Position numbers and translations under genes: made by a program
The notes under the pieces: generated by a model
What the model saw: the letters and a program-made list of their open reading frames with translations, nothing else
Told to the model about the DNA's origin: nothing
Database searches by the model: none
Assembly (NCBI GenBank): GCA_003162415.1
Contig: PMOL01000013.1
Span: 345,320-409,319 of the forward strand
DNA length: 64,000 nt
Direction: 5' to 3'
DNA from: Candidatus Dormiibacterota bacterium
GTDB taxonomy: Bacteria; Chloroflexota; Dormibacteria; Aeolococcales; Aeolococcaceae
Shown here: positions 42,782 to 51,321 of the stretch, piece after piece
How positions within the stretch are numbered: position 1 is the stretch's first letter
Layout of the letters: each line of letters begins with the position of its first letter

Positions 42782-43147
42782 TCAGCGGCCTTCCGGGAGG
42801 TGCTCCCGTGGCTCAGACCGGTCGGCCCGGCGCTTTGCACGTCCTTCGGCGCGAGCACTCATCACAAAGCACCACAGCCACACGAACGCGGATAGGAGAG
42901 AGATATACGCTGCTGCTGGGGCGGCCGCGCCGAGCAAGAACAGTACGCCGTCGACCAGGCCACCGCCACCGAGGGCTAGGATTCCTCCTCCAAACCACCT
43001 AACCGCGACTGGAGACCCCGCACCACGCGACATGCGGCGCGCAACCGCAAAGCGCGGACGTCCACTCGCCAGTTCAGAGGCACCGAAGCCGATCAGAGCC
43101 ACTCCTATCGCACACATTAGGGCAGATGCGAGAGTCAATATGGCCAT
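42782..43147 (-). CDS. Small membrane protein overlapping the Rhs gene (candidate immunity protein)
   Basis: The 121-residue protein starts at an ATG 13 bases inside the Rhs gene. It has an N-terminal helix (LTLASALMCAIGVALIGFG), a middle pair (FGGGILALGGGGLVDGVLFLLG, AAAYISLLSAFVWLWCFVMS) and a basic C-terminus. Genes overlapping the 3' end of Rhs toxins commonly encode the cognate immunity protein. A membrane protein fits a toxin tail that is itself hydrophobic. The assignment is by position only. Confidence 0.62.
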   Translation of the reverse strand: MAILTLASALMCAIGVALIGFGASELASGRPRFAVARRMSRGAGSPVAVRWFGGGILALGGGGLVDGVLFLLGAAAPAAAYISLLSAFVWLWCFVMSARAEGRAKRRADRSEPREHLPEGR

Positions 43148-46100
43148 GTGTAAAACCCTGCTACCCAGATCCGTTGGTCGGCCGGCCAGTGCGCCCACCA
43201 TGGACCCACGGAGCCAATAACAATGTTCCACCATTCGCCGTTGCTATCCCACGCGAACCCTCCTGCCCAGGTGGGAACCCACGCGAGAACAGCAAAAGCG
43301 ATCACGCCACCCCACACACCGGTTAGGGCCCCGATCACCGCCGCGATGAGAGTGACTGCAGATAAGCCAAAGACGCCGACTTCGACATTCAACCATTGCG
43401 CGACGTGGAACCAGATGTGCACCCAATGGAATACCCAGCCCCATCCCCAGGAACGGTTCGTCATGTGCACAAGGTTGACACCGGGGAACATCCCCGAAGG
43501 ATCTACTGCATTGATGGGGTCATCCGCGGCGTATGCATATGCCGATGCCGTTCCGTTCGCTTGCGGATCGACCTGCGTCCAGCGCGCGGTGGTCGGATCG
43601 TAGTAGCGGGCCCCGAACTTAATCAACCCCGTGGGGTCGGTGAATCCACCAGCGTAACCGAAGGGATTCGCGACGCTCCCGGTCTTGTACGTGGTAGTGC
43701 CGTAAGGGTCGTAACCATAACGATCTGACACCGTCTGCCCATCGCCGCTGATGACTGCCACTACCGATCCGAGACGATCCGTCAGGTAATAGTAATGTGT
43801 TGAGCCGATTCGCTCACCGAGCATGTCCCCCTGGCCGGCGGCGAGGTAGTATGTGCTCGAAGTGCCGGTGGTGGCGATGCCAACCCCGCCCACCTCGTTG
43901 GCAAAGGTCGTCGACCCCGCGGAAATGCGCTCCTGCTGCCCGGTATCGGTGTAGGCGAGTGAGGAGAGCGTTGTGCCGCCATACGTGATCGATGTCGTTT
44001 GGTTCTTCCCGTTGTAGCTGAACGAGGCACCGGCTGAGGTGCCCGTCTCGTTGCCGTTGGCGTCGAAGCTGAGCGTCGTGGCTCCGCTCGGCGCGGTCGC
44101 GCACGGATTGGATGAGACTCCGGCGTATGCCCAGCACAGCTCATCGGCGCCGTTGTACGCGTAGCTGGTCGTCGCCGACGCCACCGTCCGCGTCAGCACA
44201 TTGCCGTTCGCGTCATAGCCGTATGCGAACGCGGTGCCGCTGCCGCTGGTCACGGTCGCCGCAGTGAGACGATTGAAAGCATCGTAGAAGTAGGTGTTAG
44301 TGTTCGCCGCAACGGGGTCGTTCTCCGTCGCCGTCTGGACCAACGGCGTGTCGTTGGCGCCATTTGTGTAGGTGTAGGCGAAGCTGGTAAGCGTCGTCCC
44401 CGTCGAACTCTTCCCAACTACCGATGTCACATTCTGATCGTTGTCGTAGCCTGTTGTCTGGATGGCTCCGCCCGGGAATGTGATCGTCGTGCGGTTGCCA
44501 TCACCGTTGTACGCGAAGGCCGTGCACAATGAGGGCGTCGGACCGCAGTTGCCTCCTGGCTCGGCGATGGATAGCAGGCGATCGGCAGCATCGTACGCGT
44601 ACGTGGTGGTGCCCCCGCTATCACAAACGGTCAGGCCATTGCCCACGCCATCGTATGAGAAGGTGATGCCGGACGGCGAAGAGCCGGCACATGCGGACCC
44701 GGTGTTGGGCAGCGACTCGGTCGTCATACGGTTGAGGGCATCGTAGTAGTAGGAGGTAGTGCCACTCTGGTCAGTCATCGTCTGCCGATTGCCATCAGCG
44801 TCATAGACATACGAGATGCACTTCCCATTGCTCGGGGTGCATGTGGTCGCGCCGCTGAAGAGGATCTGTGTCACCCGATCCAGTTTGTCGTAGCTATAGG
44901 TTGTCTTTTGACTCTTCCCATCGGTGGTGCTCAAGACCCGCGAGAGCGCATCTACGATGATCGTCGTCGCCCCTGCTGGACCCGGCGGGGTGACGGAGGT
45001 GCGGTTGCCATTGGAGTCGTATCCGTAGGCTGTCGCGCCGCCATTGCCGTTGATCACCGAGCAGAGCTCGCCCGTCTTGGCGCCGCAAGACACTCCCGTA
45101 TCGCCTTGATACCGGCTGCCGGTGTGGATTCCGCCCGTGTTGCCGTCGCAAGGCGATGACTGGCCGGCGTAGGTGTCGGTGACGTTCCCGGCTGTGTCAT
45201 AGACGTAAGCAGTGCAGTTGCCCTCGGGGTCGGTGACCGAGGAAGGTAGGTACTCGTACCCCGTTACCGTGGTTGGCGTGTTGTACGTTGCGCCGGTTGC
45301 GGCCGCCTTCTGGCCGGAACCCAACACTGGCGCCGTGACCTGGGTCAGGTCGTTGTTGCTGTTGAAGCTGGCGGTCGTCGTCTGCGAGAGGGCGTCGGTG
45401 CTCGTCGCCACGTGCTGATCCGCGGTATACGAGGCAGTGCTGTTGGCGGAGTCGGGATCAATCGACTGGATGACCAGCCCTTCCAGGTCATAGCAGTAGG
45501 TCGTGGCATGTCCGTTGGCGTCGGTGGCAATCGTGTAGCCATCGAGAGTGTCCCCCGATGGAGCCGCCGCACAGCTCCCTGTCGCATTCGGGTGATAGCC
45601 GTATGTCGTCGTCGGTCCAGTTTCCAGAACGGTGTTGGTAACGTAGGTGATCGAGGTCACCCTGGACTTGGAGTCGTAGGCGAAGATCGTCTCATTTCCC
45701 AACGCATCAGTGATCTGGTTGATCCGGCCGCTGCTGTCATACGCGTAGTGCGTCACCTTGCTGGCCGGGTCGGTGTACTTGGTGAGCTCGGCGTAGCCAT
45801 TCGCACTCGTGTAGCCATACTGCCACGTACGCCCAGTGGAGTCGGTGACCTTTGAGATCAGATTGGCCCCGACCGAGCTGCCGTAGCTGAAGGTCACCTG
45901 CCGACCCTGGGTGTCGGTGATCGACGTAAGATTGGCTCCAGACCGCGTGTAGGTGATCGTGTCGCCGTTGCGGTCGACATCGGACGAGATCTTTCCTCCG
46001 CTATCGAAGTGCAACTGCTCGCCCGTCGCGTTGTAGGTAAGGATATAGGTGCCGCCTCCACTCGCCACCAAACTGGCGTCCGCACCTGGAGGCGGGGTGT

Positions 46101-47853
46101 ACCCGCCGATACCATTGCTGAAGAAGGTGAGATCCCAGCCGCCAGGTCCGAAGAAGTTGATGTGCTGGTCTTGGAAGCTGAGGTGCTCGTCGACTCCGCT
46201 GCCCATGAGCCAGGTGCCGAACGCACCGCCCTCTGCGAGACTGTTGAAGATCCGCTCCACACTGAGATTGAGCCCCGTACCAGTGATCTGAAGGTCGCTG
46301 GCGTCAACCACGAGGTTGCCGTTGGCGACATTGACCGCCAGGCTCGAACGGTCGGTCAGTTGATGGGCCTCGGATCCGTAAGTGGAGCGTTCGCCGACGG
46401 CATCGGTATAGAAGACATTCATGTACGGGCCGTTCGCCTGGCGTGTGGAATCGAACGTGTAGAACTCGTTGTTCGATTCGTTGTCCGCAGCGACCAGTAG
46501 GCCGTCATTGGCCGCGGTCCCGTTGAGCCAGGACTGTGCCAGCAAGCTGATGGCGGATGTGTCCCATGTGTACCAGCCGACGGTGGACGGCTCTTCGGCA
46601 GCGAGGACTGGCGAGGCGTAGGTGCCTCCAGGAGTCGTCCACGCGTTGGTGCCGTCGTGGTCGTTCCACGTGACGGCATTGGTCCAGGACTGCGTGAGTT
46701 GAAACGCATCGACGTTGCCGTAGGAGGTCGTCGAGGCGCTGTCCAGGTACATGTTCAGGCTCGCATGGTTGACCTGGGCCCCAGCTGGAATCACGTTCTG
46801 GATGTTGAACAGAAGAGCGGATCGGTGGACGTTCGAGCTGGCGCCACCGTAGCCGGCCATGAGCTCGGAGCCGCTACCGCAGTAGTTGATGTTGACGCCG
46901 ACGCCATTCTCGATCTCGCAGTTCTGGTCGGCGTTGTACTCGGTGATGGAAGGGTCGATCATCACCGGCCACTGGCGGAGCGGGCTCGCCAGCCAGGCGC
47001 TGTCCAGGGCCAGGGTCACGGTTTCGCCCGAGGCAGAGGAGCCAAGGTGAAGAGCTGCGGCCGAGGGTGGCGCTACGGCACCAGCAGCGTCGACCATGGT
47101 CGGAGGGTCAAAGCTGAACTGCTCCTTCCTGCTGGAGTCTGTGATCGCGATGCCTCCTGCAGCGGTCGCGGACGCCTGCAGCCCCGGACCGAGCGCGAGC
47201 GAGTACACCAGAGCAGCGGCGCTCTGTGGTCCGCTCAGCGTCAACGCCTCCTTCACCGCGTCATTTCCTGCGGTGAGGCTCACGGAGACGCCGGGCAGCG
47301 CATTGGCGTAAGTGACCGTGGCTCCGACAACCGTCGCGGATGCGCCGATATTGGTGCCTATTAGCTGTAACTTGAGCGCGCCACCAGGACTCTCGAAGGA
47401 GATCGGCGCAGAGCTCAGGGTCGAGGGCAGAAGCAGCGTGTACTGGTTGGCCTTGTTCTGCAGCGCGTACCCGGCCACAGTTGACGGCACCAGTGAGTTA
47501 TCGATCGGCTGCCACGCACCCGCCGCGTCTCGGTAGTTGACCGACCCGCTGTAGAGCACTGCCTGATACTCGCCATTCACCAGATAAGTGCGCGACGTCC
47601 GAGTCCGAAGCCCGGGCACCTCATCGGCGCTTGGCGGCACCGAGCTGACCGGGAGCATCTGCGTCGCTGCTGAAGGCCTTACAGGCAACGCGGGCGTGCT
47701 GGCTTGGGGGCGAGCCGCATCGGCATGCACAGCGACGCGCTGGAGGTCTGCTGCGCGCACGGTCGGAGAGAGCGCTGGAAAGCCGGAGCTGAGGGTGGAG
47801 GCGGTTACGAGCGCAGCGGTCAGCGCAAGGCTGGTATGTGCGTGCTTCGCCAT
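43135..47853 (-). CDS. Rhs/YD-repeat secreted giant with hydrophobic C-terminal tail
   Basis: The 1572-residue protein starts at an ATG (purine-rich AGGACGGGTAGGG upstream) followed by a signal peptide. A DNRLRE-type domain (ca. 335-480, LNMYLDSASTTSYG, TWNDHDGTNAW) and a DUF6531-like start (NVANGNLVVDASD, ca. 505) lead into many YD repeats. The Rhs core end GYDPYG...KFGARYYDPTTARW...DDPINAVDPSG closes at about 1450. The last 120 residues are the variable tail: Trp-rich and hydrophobic (VFHWVHIWFHVAQWL, AVTLIAAVIGALTGVW). This suggests a membrane-acting toxin or membrane anchor. The next gene overlaps its 3' end. It sits between the Tad and Ubl clusters. Confidence 0.9.
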   Translation of the reverse strand: MAKHAHTSLALTAALVTASTLSSGFPALSPTVRAADLQRVAVHADAARPQASTPALPVRPSAATQMLPVSSVPPSADEVPGLRTRTSRTYLVNGEYQAVLYSGSVNYRDAAGAWQPIDNSLVPSTVAGYALQNKANQYTLLLPSTLSSAPISFESPGGALKLQLIGTNIGASATVVGATVTYANALPGVSVSLTAGNDAVKEALTLSGPQSAAALVYSLALGPGLQASATAAGGIAITDSSRKEQFSFDPPTMVDAAGAVAPPSAAALHLGSSASGETVTLALDSAWLASPLRQWPVMIDPSITEYNADQNCEIENGVGVNINYCGSGSELMAGYGGASSNVHRSALLFNIQNVIPAGAQVNHASLNMYLDSASTTSYGNVDAFQLTQSWTNAVTWNDHDGTNAWTTPGGTYASPVLAAEEPSTVGWYTWDTSAISLLAQSWLNGTAANDGLLVAADNESNNEFYTFDSTRQANGPYMNVFYTDAVGERSTYGSEAHQLTDRSSLAVNVANGNLVVDASDLQITGTGLNLSVERIFNSLAEGGAFGTWLMGSGVDEHLSFQDQHINFFGPGGWDLTFFSNGIGGYTPPPGADASLVASGGGTYILTYNATGEQLHFDSGGKISSDVDRNGDTITYTRSGANLTSITDTQGRQVTFSYGSSVGANLISKVTDSTGRTWQYGYTSANGYAELTKYTDPASKVTHYAYDSSGRINQITDALGNETIFAYDSKSRVTSITYVTNTVLETGPTTTYGYHPNATGSCAAAPSGDTLDGYTIATDANGHATTYCYDLEGLVIQSIDPDSANSTASYTADQHVATSTDALSQTTTASFNSNNDLTQVTAPVLGSGQKAAATGATYNTPTTVTGYEYLPSSVTDPEGNCTAYVYDTAGNVTDTYAGQSSPCDGNTGGIHTGSRYQGDTGVSCGAKTGELCSVINGNGGATAYGYDSNGNRTSVTPPGPAGATTIIVDALSRVLSTTDGKSQKTTYSYDKLDRVTQILFSGATTCTPSNGKCISYVYDADGNRQTMTDQSGTTSYYYDALNRMTTESLPNTGSACAGSSPSGITFSYDGVGNGLTVCDSGGTTTYAYDAADRLLSIAEPGGNCGPTPSLCTAFAYNGDGNRTTITFPGGAIQTTGYDNDQNVTSVVGKSSTGTTLTSFAYTYTNGANDTPLVQTATENDPVAANTNTYFYDAFNRLTAATVTSGSGTAFAYGYDANGNVLTRTVASATTSYAYNGADELCWAYAGVSSNPCATAPSGATTLSFDANGNETGTSAGASFSYNGKNQTTSITYGGTTLSSLAYTDTGQQERISAGSTTFANEVGGVGIATTGTSSTYYLAAGQGDMLGERIGSTHYYYLTDRLGSVVAVISGDGQTVSDRYGYDPYGTTTYKTGSVANPFGYAGGFTDPTGLIKFGARYYDPTTARWTQVDPQANGTASAYAYAADDPINAVDPSGMFPGVNLVHMTNRSWGWGWVFHWVHIWFHVAQWLNVEVGVFGLSAVTLIAAVIGALTGVWGGVIAFAVLAWVPTWAGGFAWDSNGEWWNIVIGSVGPWWAHWPADQRIWVAGFYTWPY

Positions 47854-47989
47854 CCCTACCCGTCCTAACCCCCATAGCCATCCGCTCGCCTCTGGGGGTG
47901 AGGTAGCGAGCAGCGGCGCCGACCCCCGACCTCTTCGTAGGTCGACCCAGCCGACGCTGGCGGCAGCCTGCGCCAAACTACATGGATTG

Positions 47990-48519
47990 TCAAGCCTCAC
48001 TTCGAGCAGAGGCACGTCCTGCTGGACCGCTCAACCCGGTGCTGCGCGAACGGCGGCTCAACGAACAAACGGGGTCGCAGACATCGTCGTTGAGCACCAA
48101 TCTCCCCACGCCGGTGAGCATGCTCAACGCCGCCTCGCCATTCTGCCGAGTGGTCAGCACGGGGATGGCGATATTGGCCTCATCACGTAAGTCGAAGTTC
48201 ACCAGCACGCCTTTTCGAGCCAGGTGAGCCGGATCAGCACGAAGTGCGATCCATTGACGGAAACCTTGGCCACCAGCGGTGGGACCGAGAAGTCCACGCT
48301 GCACCGCCACCGGATCGTGGTGTCGTCCGCGAACTGAACCGATTCCACCCGACGGTGCACCCATTCGCGACTTTGCAGCGCCGCCTGAACGAGACGGACT
48401 GCCACCCGCCGATCGCGCGCGGCGGTGAGCCACAGGCTCTGTGGCGATGGAGCACCTTGCCCTCGGTCCTCGTCGCGAAGCGGAACGCCTCGGTTGGGTC
48501 CCTCGCCGCTGCTCGCCAT
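47990..48519 (-). pseudogene. Hypothetical gene broken by a one-base deletion in an A run
   Basis: The ATG at 48519 opens a frame reading to SHFVLIRLTWLEKACW and a stop at 48199. The continuation GVLVNFDLRDEANIAIPVLTT is in another frame and runs to 47990. Adding one A to the AAAA run near 48216 joins them as LTWLEKGVLVNFDLRDEAN, giving about 176 residues. The protein has a beta-rich middle (TTIRWRCSVDFSVPPLVAKV) and a Ser/Arg-rich tail. No family is recognised. A homopolymer sequencing error is as likely as a true frameshift. Confidence 0.6.
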
Positions 48520-48640
48520 GGCGCTGGTTTCTCGGCCTCCTGAAACGAGGGAGCCACGATTCTAGCGCCTCGAAAAACTGGTCGCGGCTGATCCTATCTG
48601 CTCGACGATCTCTTCAAGTACTCAATGGCAATCGAGTACC

Positions 48641-49192
48641 GTGCTTTCCGTGCCCATCCGAGGGATATCAGTGAAGGCGGCGTCCGGCCGAACGGTTATC
48701 CGTGTCGACCTCGAATTCGTGCCCAACCTCATCGTCCAGTCGTCGAGCGTATGCGGCCATCCTCCCTGTTCCGGTTGGCCCGATCCGCTCAAGAAGGCTA
48801 TCGACAAGCGCAGCGCCGAGGGTGGCGCGGACAAAGGGCGCATCTTCTACCTAACCCAGCGACAGTGGCCTTCGCAGTCCACATCGGTGGTAGCCGCCCT
48901 GCTCTTCCATGTTGACGATCATGTGTTCCGAGTGACCCAGCTAGGGTCCGCGACGGACCGTCACGCCAGCCAACGGCGCGTGGACTTCACCACACTTCTC
49001 CTATGTGCGGAACAGGTTGCGATCGCTCTTGGGCTCGATCGCGTCGAGTGGCTGGTCCACACTGATTCCGCGGCACGGGCCGCCTGTAGCAATCACTCAT
49101 TTCGTAAGGTGCGTCGCGCGAGCTCTCGCTGCAAATCGTTGCGAGCCAATGAGATCCTGCTCGAGAAGCTAGTAGCTCGCAGGCTCCAATGA
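48641..49192 (+). CDS. Hypothetical protein, 183 aa
   Basis: The product reads as a compact alpha/beta protein (GRTVIRVDLEFVPNLIV, SVVAALLFHVDDHVFRVTQLG, FTTLLLCAEQVAIALGLDRVEW) with a basic C-terminal helix region. The GTG at 48641 has no ribosome site, and a GTG three codons later is an alternative; a leaderless start is possible. The gene overlaps the 3' end of the winged-helix gene by 24 bases in convergent orientation. Family unknown. Confidence 0.6.
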   Translation: MLSVPIRGISVKAASGRTVIRVDLEFVPNLIVQSSSVCGHPPCSGWPDPLKKAIDKRSAEGGADKGRIFYLTQRQWPSQSTSVVAALLFHVDDHVFRVTQLGSATDRHASQRRVDFTTLLLCAEQVAIALGLDRVEWLVHTDSAARAACSNHSFRKVRRASSRCKSLRANEILLEKLVARRLQ

Positions 49193-49870
49193 CGTTCCGT
49201 TGTTCGGCACGAGAGCCTGTTCGACATCCTGCCAGTCGCCGGCTCCGAACGCATCAGAAGCTGCTGAAACAAATGTCTCCACGAACTGACGCTGACCAAG
49301 GGTCCGCGGATCCGTGAACAGCTCTCCTCGTTTCCCCGACTGACGCTCCCGCCTGAGATACCCTTTCTTTGCGAGTGTTGCCAGTCGCATAAACGCGGCC
49401 GTGTGCCCAACCGCCGGATCCTCTCGGTCGGCGAGTTGCCGGGCACTGATTCGTCCACCCATCTCGGCAACGGTCTCAAGGGTTTCGCGCTCAGTGGCGG
49501 ACAGGTTCCCGACTGGCTCTGCTGACGCCAGATCGATATGGGCTGTCGAGTTGGAGACGAACATGGGTAGCTCGAAGCTGGTAGCCATCCAACCCACCAC
49601 CCGTCGCACGCTCGGGTTGAGCGTCGCCACGACGATGACGCTCTCGGGAAAGCGCCCGCCTTTCACGCCCTGGGCAAGCGGAAGTATGCATGCCTCCAGA
49701 GCCTCGGCGGTCGGATGCACATCCTGGAGGTCGAGCAGCACCATGATCGGTACCTCGGTGGGCTGTGGAACCCCCTCCTGGCAATCTCTTGCCATGTCGA
49801 TATCCCACCAAACGCCGGAGGTCGGCGGTTTGACGGAGCGAACGAAAAGCGCCTTCGCTTCAGAACTCAT
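49169..49870 (-). CDS. Winged-helix regulator divergent from the Ubl operon
   Basis: From the ATG at 49870 (TATGCT -10 box 8 bases upstream) the 233-residue protein has an N-terminal alpha/beta domain (ALFVRSVKPP, VPIMVLLDLQDVHPTAEALEA, SVIVVATLNPSVRRV). A C-terminal winged helix follows (LSATERETLETVAEMGGRIS, RLATLAKKGYLRRERQSGKRG). The winged helix suggests DNA binding. It is divergent from the ubiquitin-like operon, with an inverted repeat between the two promoters, so it is the likely repressor or sensor of that system. Confidence 0.75.
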   Translation of the reverse strand: MSSEAKALFVRSVKPPTSGVWWDIDMARDCQEGVPQPTEVPIMVLLDLQDVHPTAEALEACILPLAQGVKGGRFPESVIVVATLNPSVRRVVGWMATSFELPMFVSNSTAHIDLASAEPVGNLSATERETLETVAEMGGRISARQLADREDPAVGHTAAFMRLATLAKKGYLRRERQSGKRGELFTDPRTLGQRQFVETFVSAASDAFGAGDWQDVEQALVPNNGTSLEPASY

Positions 49871-49955
49871 CGCCCGAGAGCATACCCGGCTGGGACGGCG
49901 GTCAGGCAAGTGGTCACCAGTCCGAGACTCCGTACCAGGGATGCGGTTACGCATA

Positions 49956-49988
49956 CTTCAACTCCTTCATTGAAGCTTCTGCTATTAT
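49956..49988 (+). promoter_or_regulatory. Ubl operon promoter with inverted repeat
   Basis: The inverted repeat CTTCAA-N8-TTGAAG (49956-49975) lies 7 bases upstream of TATTAT (49983-49988), a good -10 box 6 bases before the ATG of the Ubl gene. The operator overlaps the -35 area, as expected for repression by the divergent winged-helix protein. Confidence 0.55.
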
Positions 49989-49994
49989 TCGGGC

Positions 49995-50240
49995 ATGCCT
50001 GAGAAAGTCCGTATCACGTTCGTGGTCAATGGCCAGCCCACCGAAGTCGATGCCCGCCCCGAAGAGCACGTGGGGAACCTGATTCCCAAGGCCCTCGAGC
50101 AGACCGGCAATGCTGGTCAGCCTCCGGCTAACTGGGAATTGCGCACTCGGGAAGGCCAGGCGGTGGACCTTTCCCGACCGGCTGAGCACTTCGCTGGGCA
50201 CACCCTGTTTCTGAATTTAAAGGCAGGCGTCGGCGGCTGA
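49995..50240 (+). CDS. bilA: Ubiquitin-like protein ending in GG (DUF2604-like, BilA-type)
   Basis: The 81-residue protein is a single beta-grasp unit: KVRITFVVNGQPTEVD (hairpin), HVGNLIPKALEQTGN (helix), NWELRTREGQAVDL, and LFLNLKAGVGG at the C-terminus. It closely follows the pattern of DUF2604 ubiquitin-like proteins, which end in LKAGVGG. The diglycine is already exposed, so no processing is needed before adenylation by the E1. It is the first gene of the conjugation operon. The bil symbol is by analogy of gene order, not proven. Confidence 0.85.
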   Translation: MPEKVRITFVVNGQPTEVDARPEEHVGNLIPKALEQTGNAGQPPANWELRTREGQAVDLSRPAEHFAGHTLFLNLKAGVGG

Positions 50241-50241
50241 C

Positions 50242-50853
50242 GTGGCTCAGTATGTGGACGCTAGGGTCTCGCGCCGGAAATTCGGACGGGAGATCCGTGA
50301 GTTTCGAGCGCGTGCGGTCGATTACCGCGCTCGCGGCTGGTTCCTCGTGGATGCGTCGTTCCCGAAGTGCGTCATCGTCATGGCCGCCGCACAGATCACG
50401 CCGCCCGCCATCGTGACCGGAGTGGCGTTCGACTACACCAACTACGACGCCATCCCCCCCTCGGTGCAACTCGTTAACCCGTTCACGTTCGAGCCCTACT
50501 TGGCGAAGGACCTTCCGATACGCTTGGACCGCGACATGACGCCTGAGAATGCGGCTATACAGCTTCCACCCGGGATGCCGCAGCCGAAGTTCCTGCAGCC
50601 ATACATGCAATGGCAGTCGCCAGATGAGATCCCATTTCTTTGCATCGCTGGAGTGCGCGAGTATCACGAACATCCTGCTCATTCCGGGGATGCTTGGGAA
50701 CTCCATCGGGCGAGCGGAGCCGGCCGCCTAATCCGTCTGCTTACGATCATCAGTCGCTATGGGCCAGAGGCCGTATCGCAGTATCAATCGCAGGTACAAC
50801 TCTTGGCTCGAGTGGTCGGATTCCAAGTCGAGGCCCCGCGTGAAGCTCAGTGA
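50242..50853 (+). CDS. bilB: E2-like conjugation protein of the Ubl operon
   Basis: The 203-residue protein starts with GTG one base after the Ubl stop. After an N-terminal helix (KFGREIREFRARAVDY), strands WFLVDASFPKCVIVMAAAQ and IVTGVAFDYTN fit the E2/RWD-like sheet. Cys 134 (IPFLCIAGVREYHEHPAHSGD) with nearby His 142, 144 and 147 is the best candidate for the thioester-forming site. E2-like proteins take the Ubl from the E1 and pass it to the target. The assignment relies on the operon and on the Cys/His motif. Confidence 0.68.
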   Translation: MAQYVDARVSRRKFGREIREFRARAVDYRARGWFLVDASFPKCVIVMAAAQITPPAIVTGVAFDYTNYDAIPPSVQLVNPFTFEPYLAKDLPIRLDRDMTPENAAIQLPPGMPQPKFLQPYMQWQSPDEIPFLCIAGVREYHEHPAHSGDAWELHRASGAGRLIRLLTIISRYGPEAVSQYQSQVQLLARVVGFQVEAPREAQ

Positions 50854-51319
50854 GGTACAGCGCTTCACTGTTGCACGGCATATCGTCGCCGAGACAGATC
50901 GGACGCTCCGAACTGCGGGTGACGACGGCTACGAATGCTTCGCGCTATGGACAGGCGTATTCCTCGACTCAAGATTCGCCGTGGAGCACCTCTACGTCCC
51001 GTTTCAGGAGGCGTATCGCGGCGAGGACGGTGTCTGCGTACAGGTCGGTGCTGACGAACTCCATTCCCTCAACCGTTGGCTCTATGACAAGCATCAAACC
51101 CTCGCGATTCAGATCCATACACATCCGCACGAGGCGTATCACTCCGAGACGGACGACACCTATCCAATCGTGACCACATTGGGCGGAGTGTCTATCGTGG
51201 TTGCCGACTTTGCTCGACCTGGCCTCTTGGCGTCCAGTACCGCCTACTATCGCCTCGAACCTGGAGGGTGGGTATCGGTTCACCGCGCGGCTATGGATCC
51301 TTTGGTTGAGGTCTCCTGA
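50840..51319 (+). CDS. bilC: JAMM/MPN metalloprotease (deubiquitinase-like)
   Basis: The 159-residue protein, from the GTG at 50840 (14-base overlap with the E2-like gene), shows a complete JAMM motif: catalytic Glu 32 (GYECFALWTG), H93-T-H95-P and S102-x-x-D105 (HTHPHEAYHSETDD). Such zinc isopeptidases remove Ubl from conjugates or mature Ubl precursors. Here the Ubl is already mature, so deconjugation is more likely. A longer start at 50759 would cover the E2 gene and is rejected. Confidence 0.87.
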   Translation: MKLSEVQRFTVARHIVAETDRTLRTAGDDGYECFALWTGVFLDSRFAVEHLYVPFQEAYRGEDGVCVQVGADELHSLNRWLYDKHQTLAIQIHTHPHEAYHSETDDTYPIVTTLGGVSIVVADFARPGLLASSTAYYRLEPGGWVSVHRAAMDPLVEVS

Positions 51320-51321
51320 CA

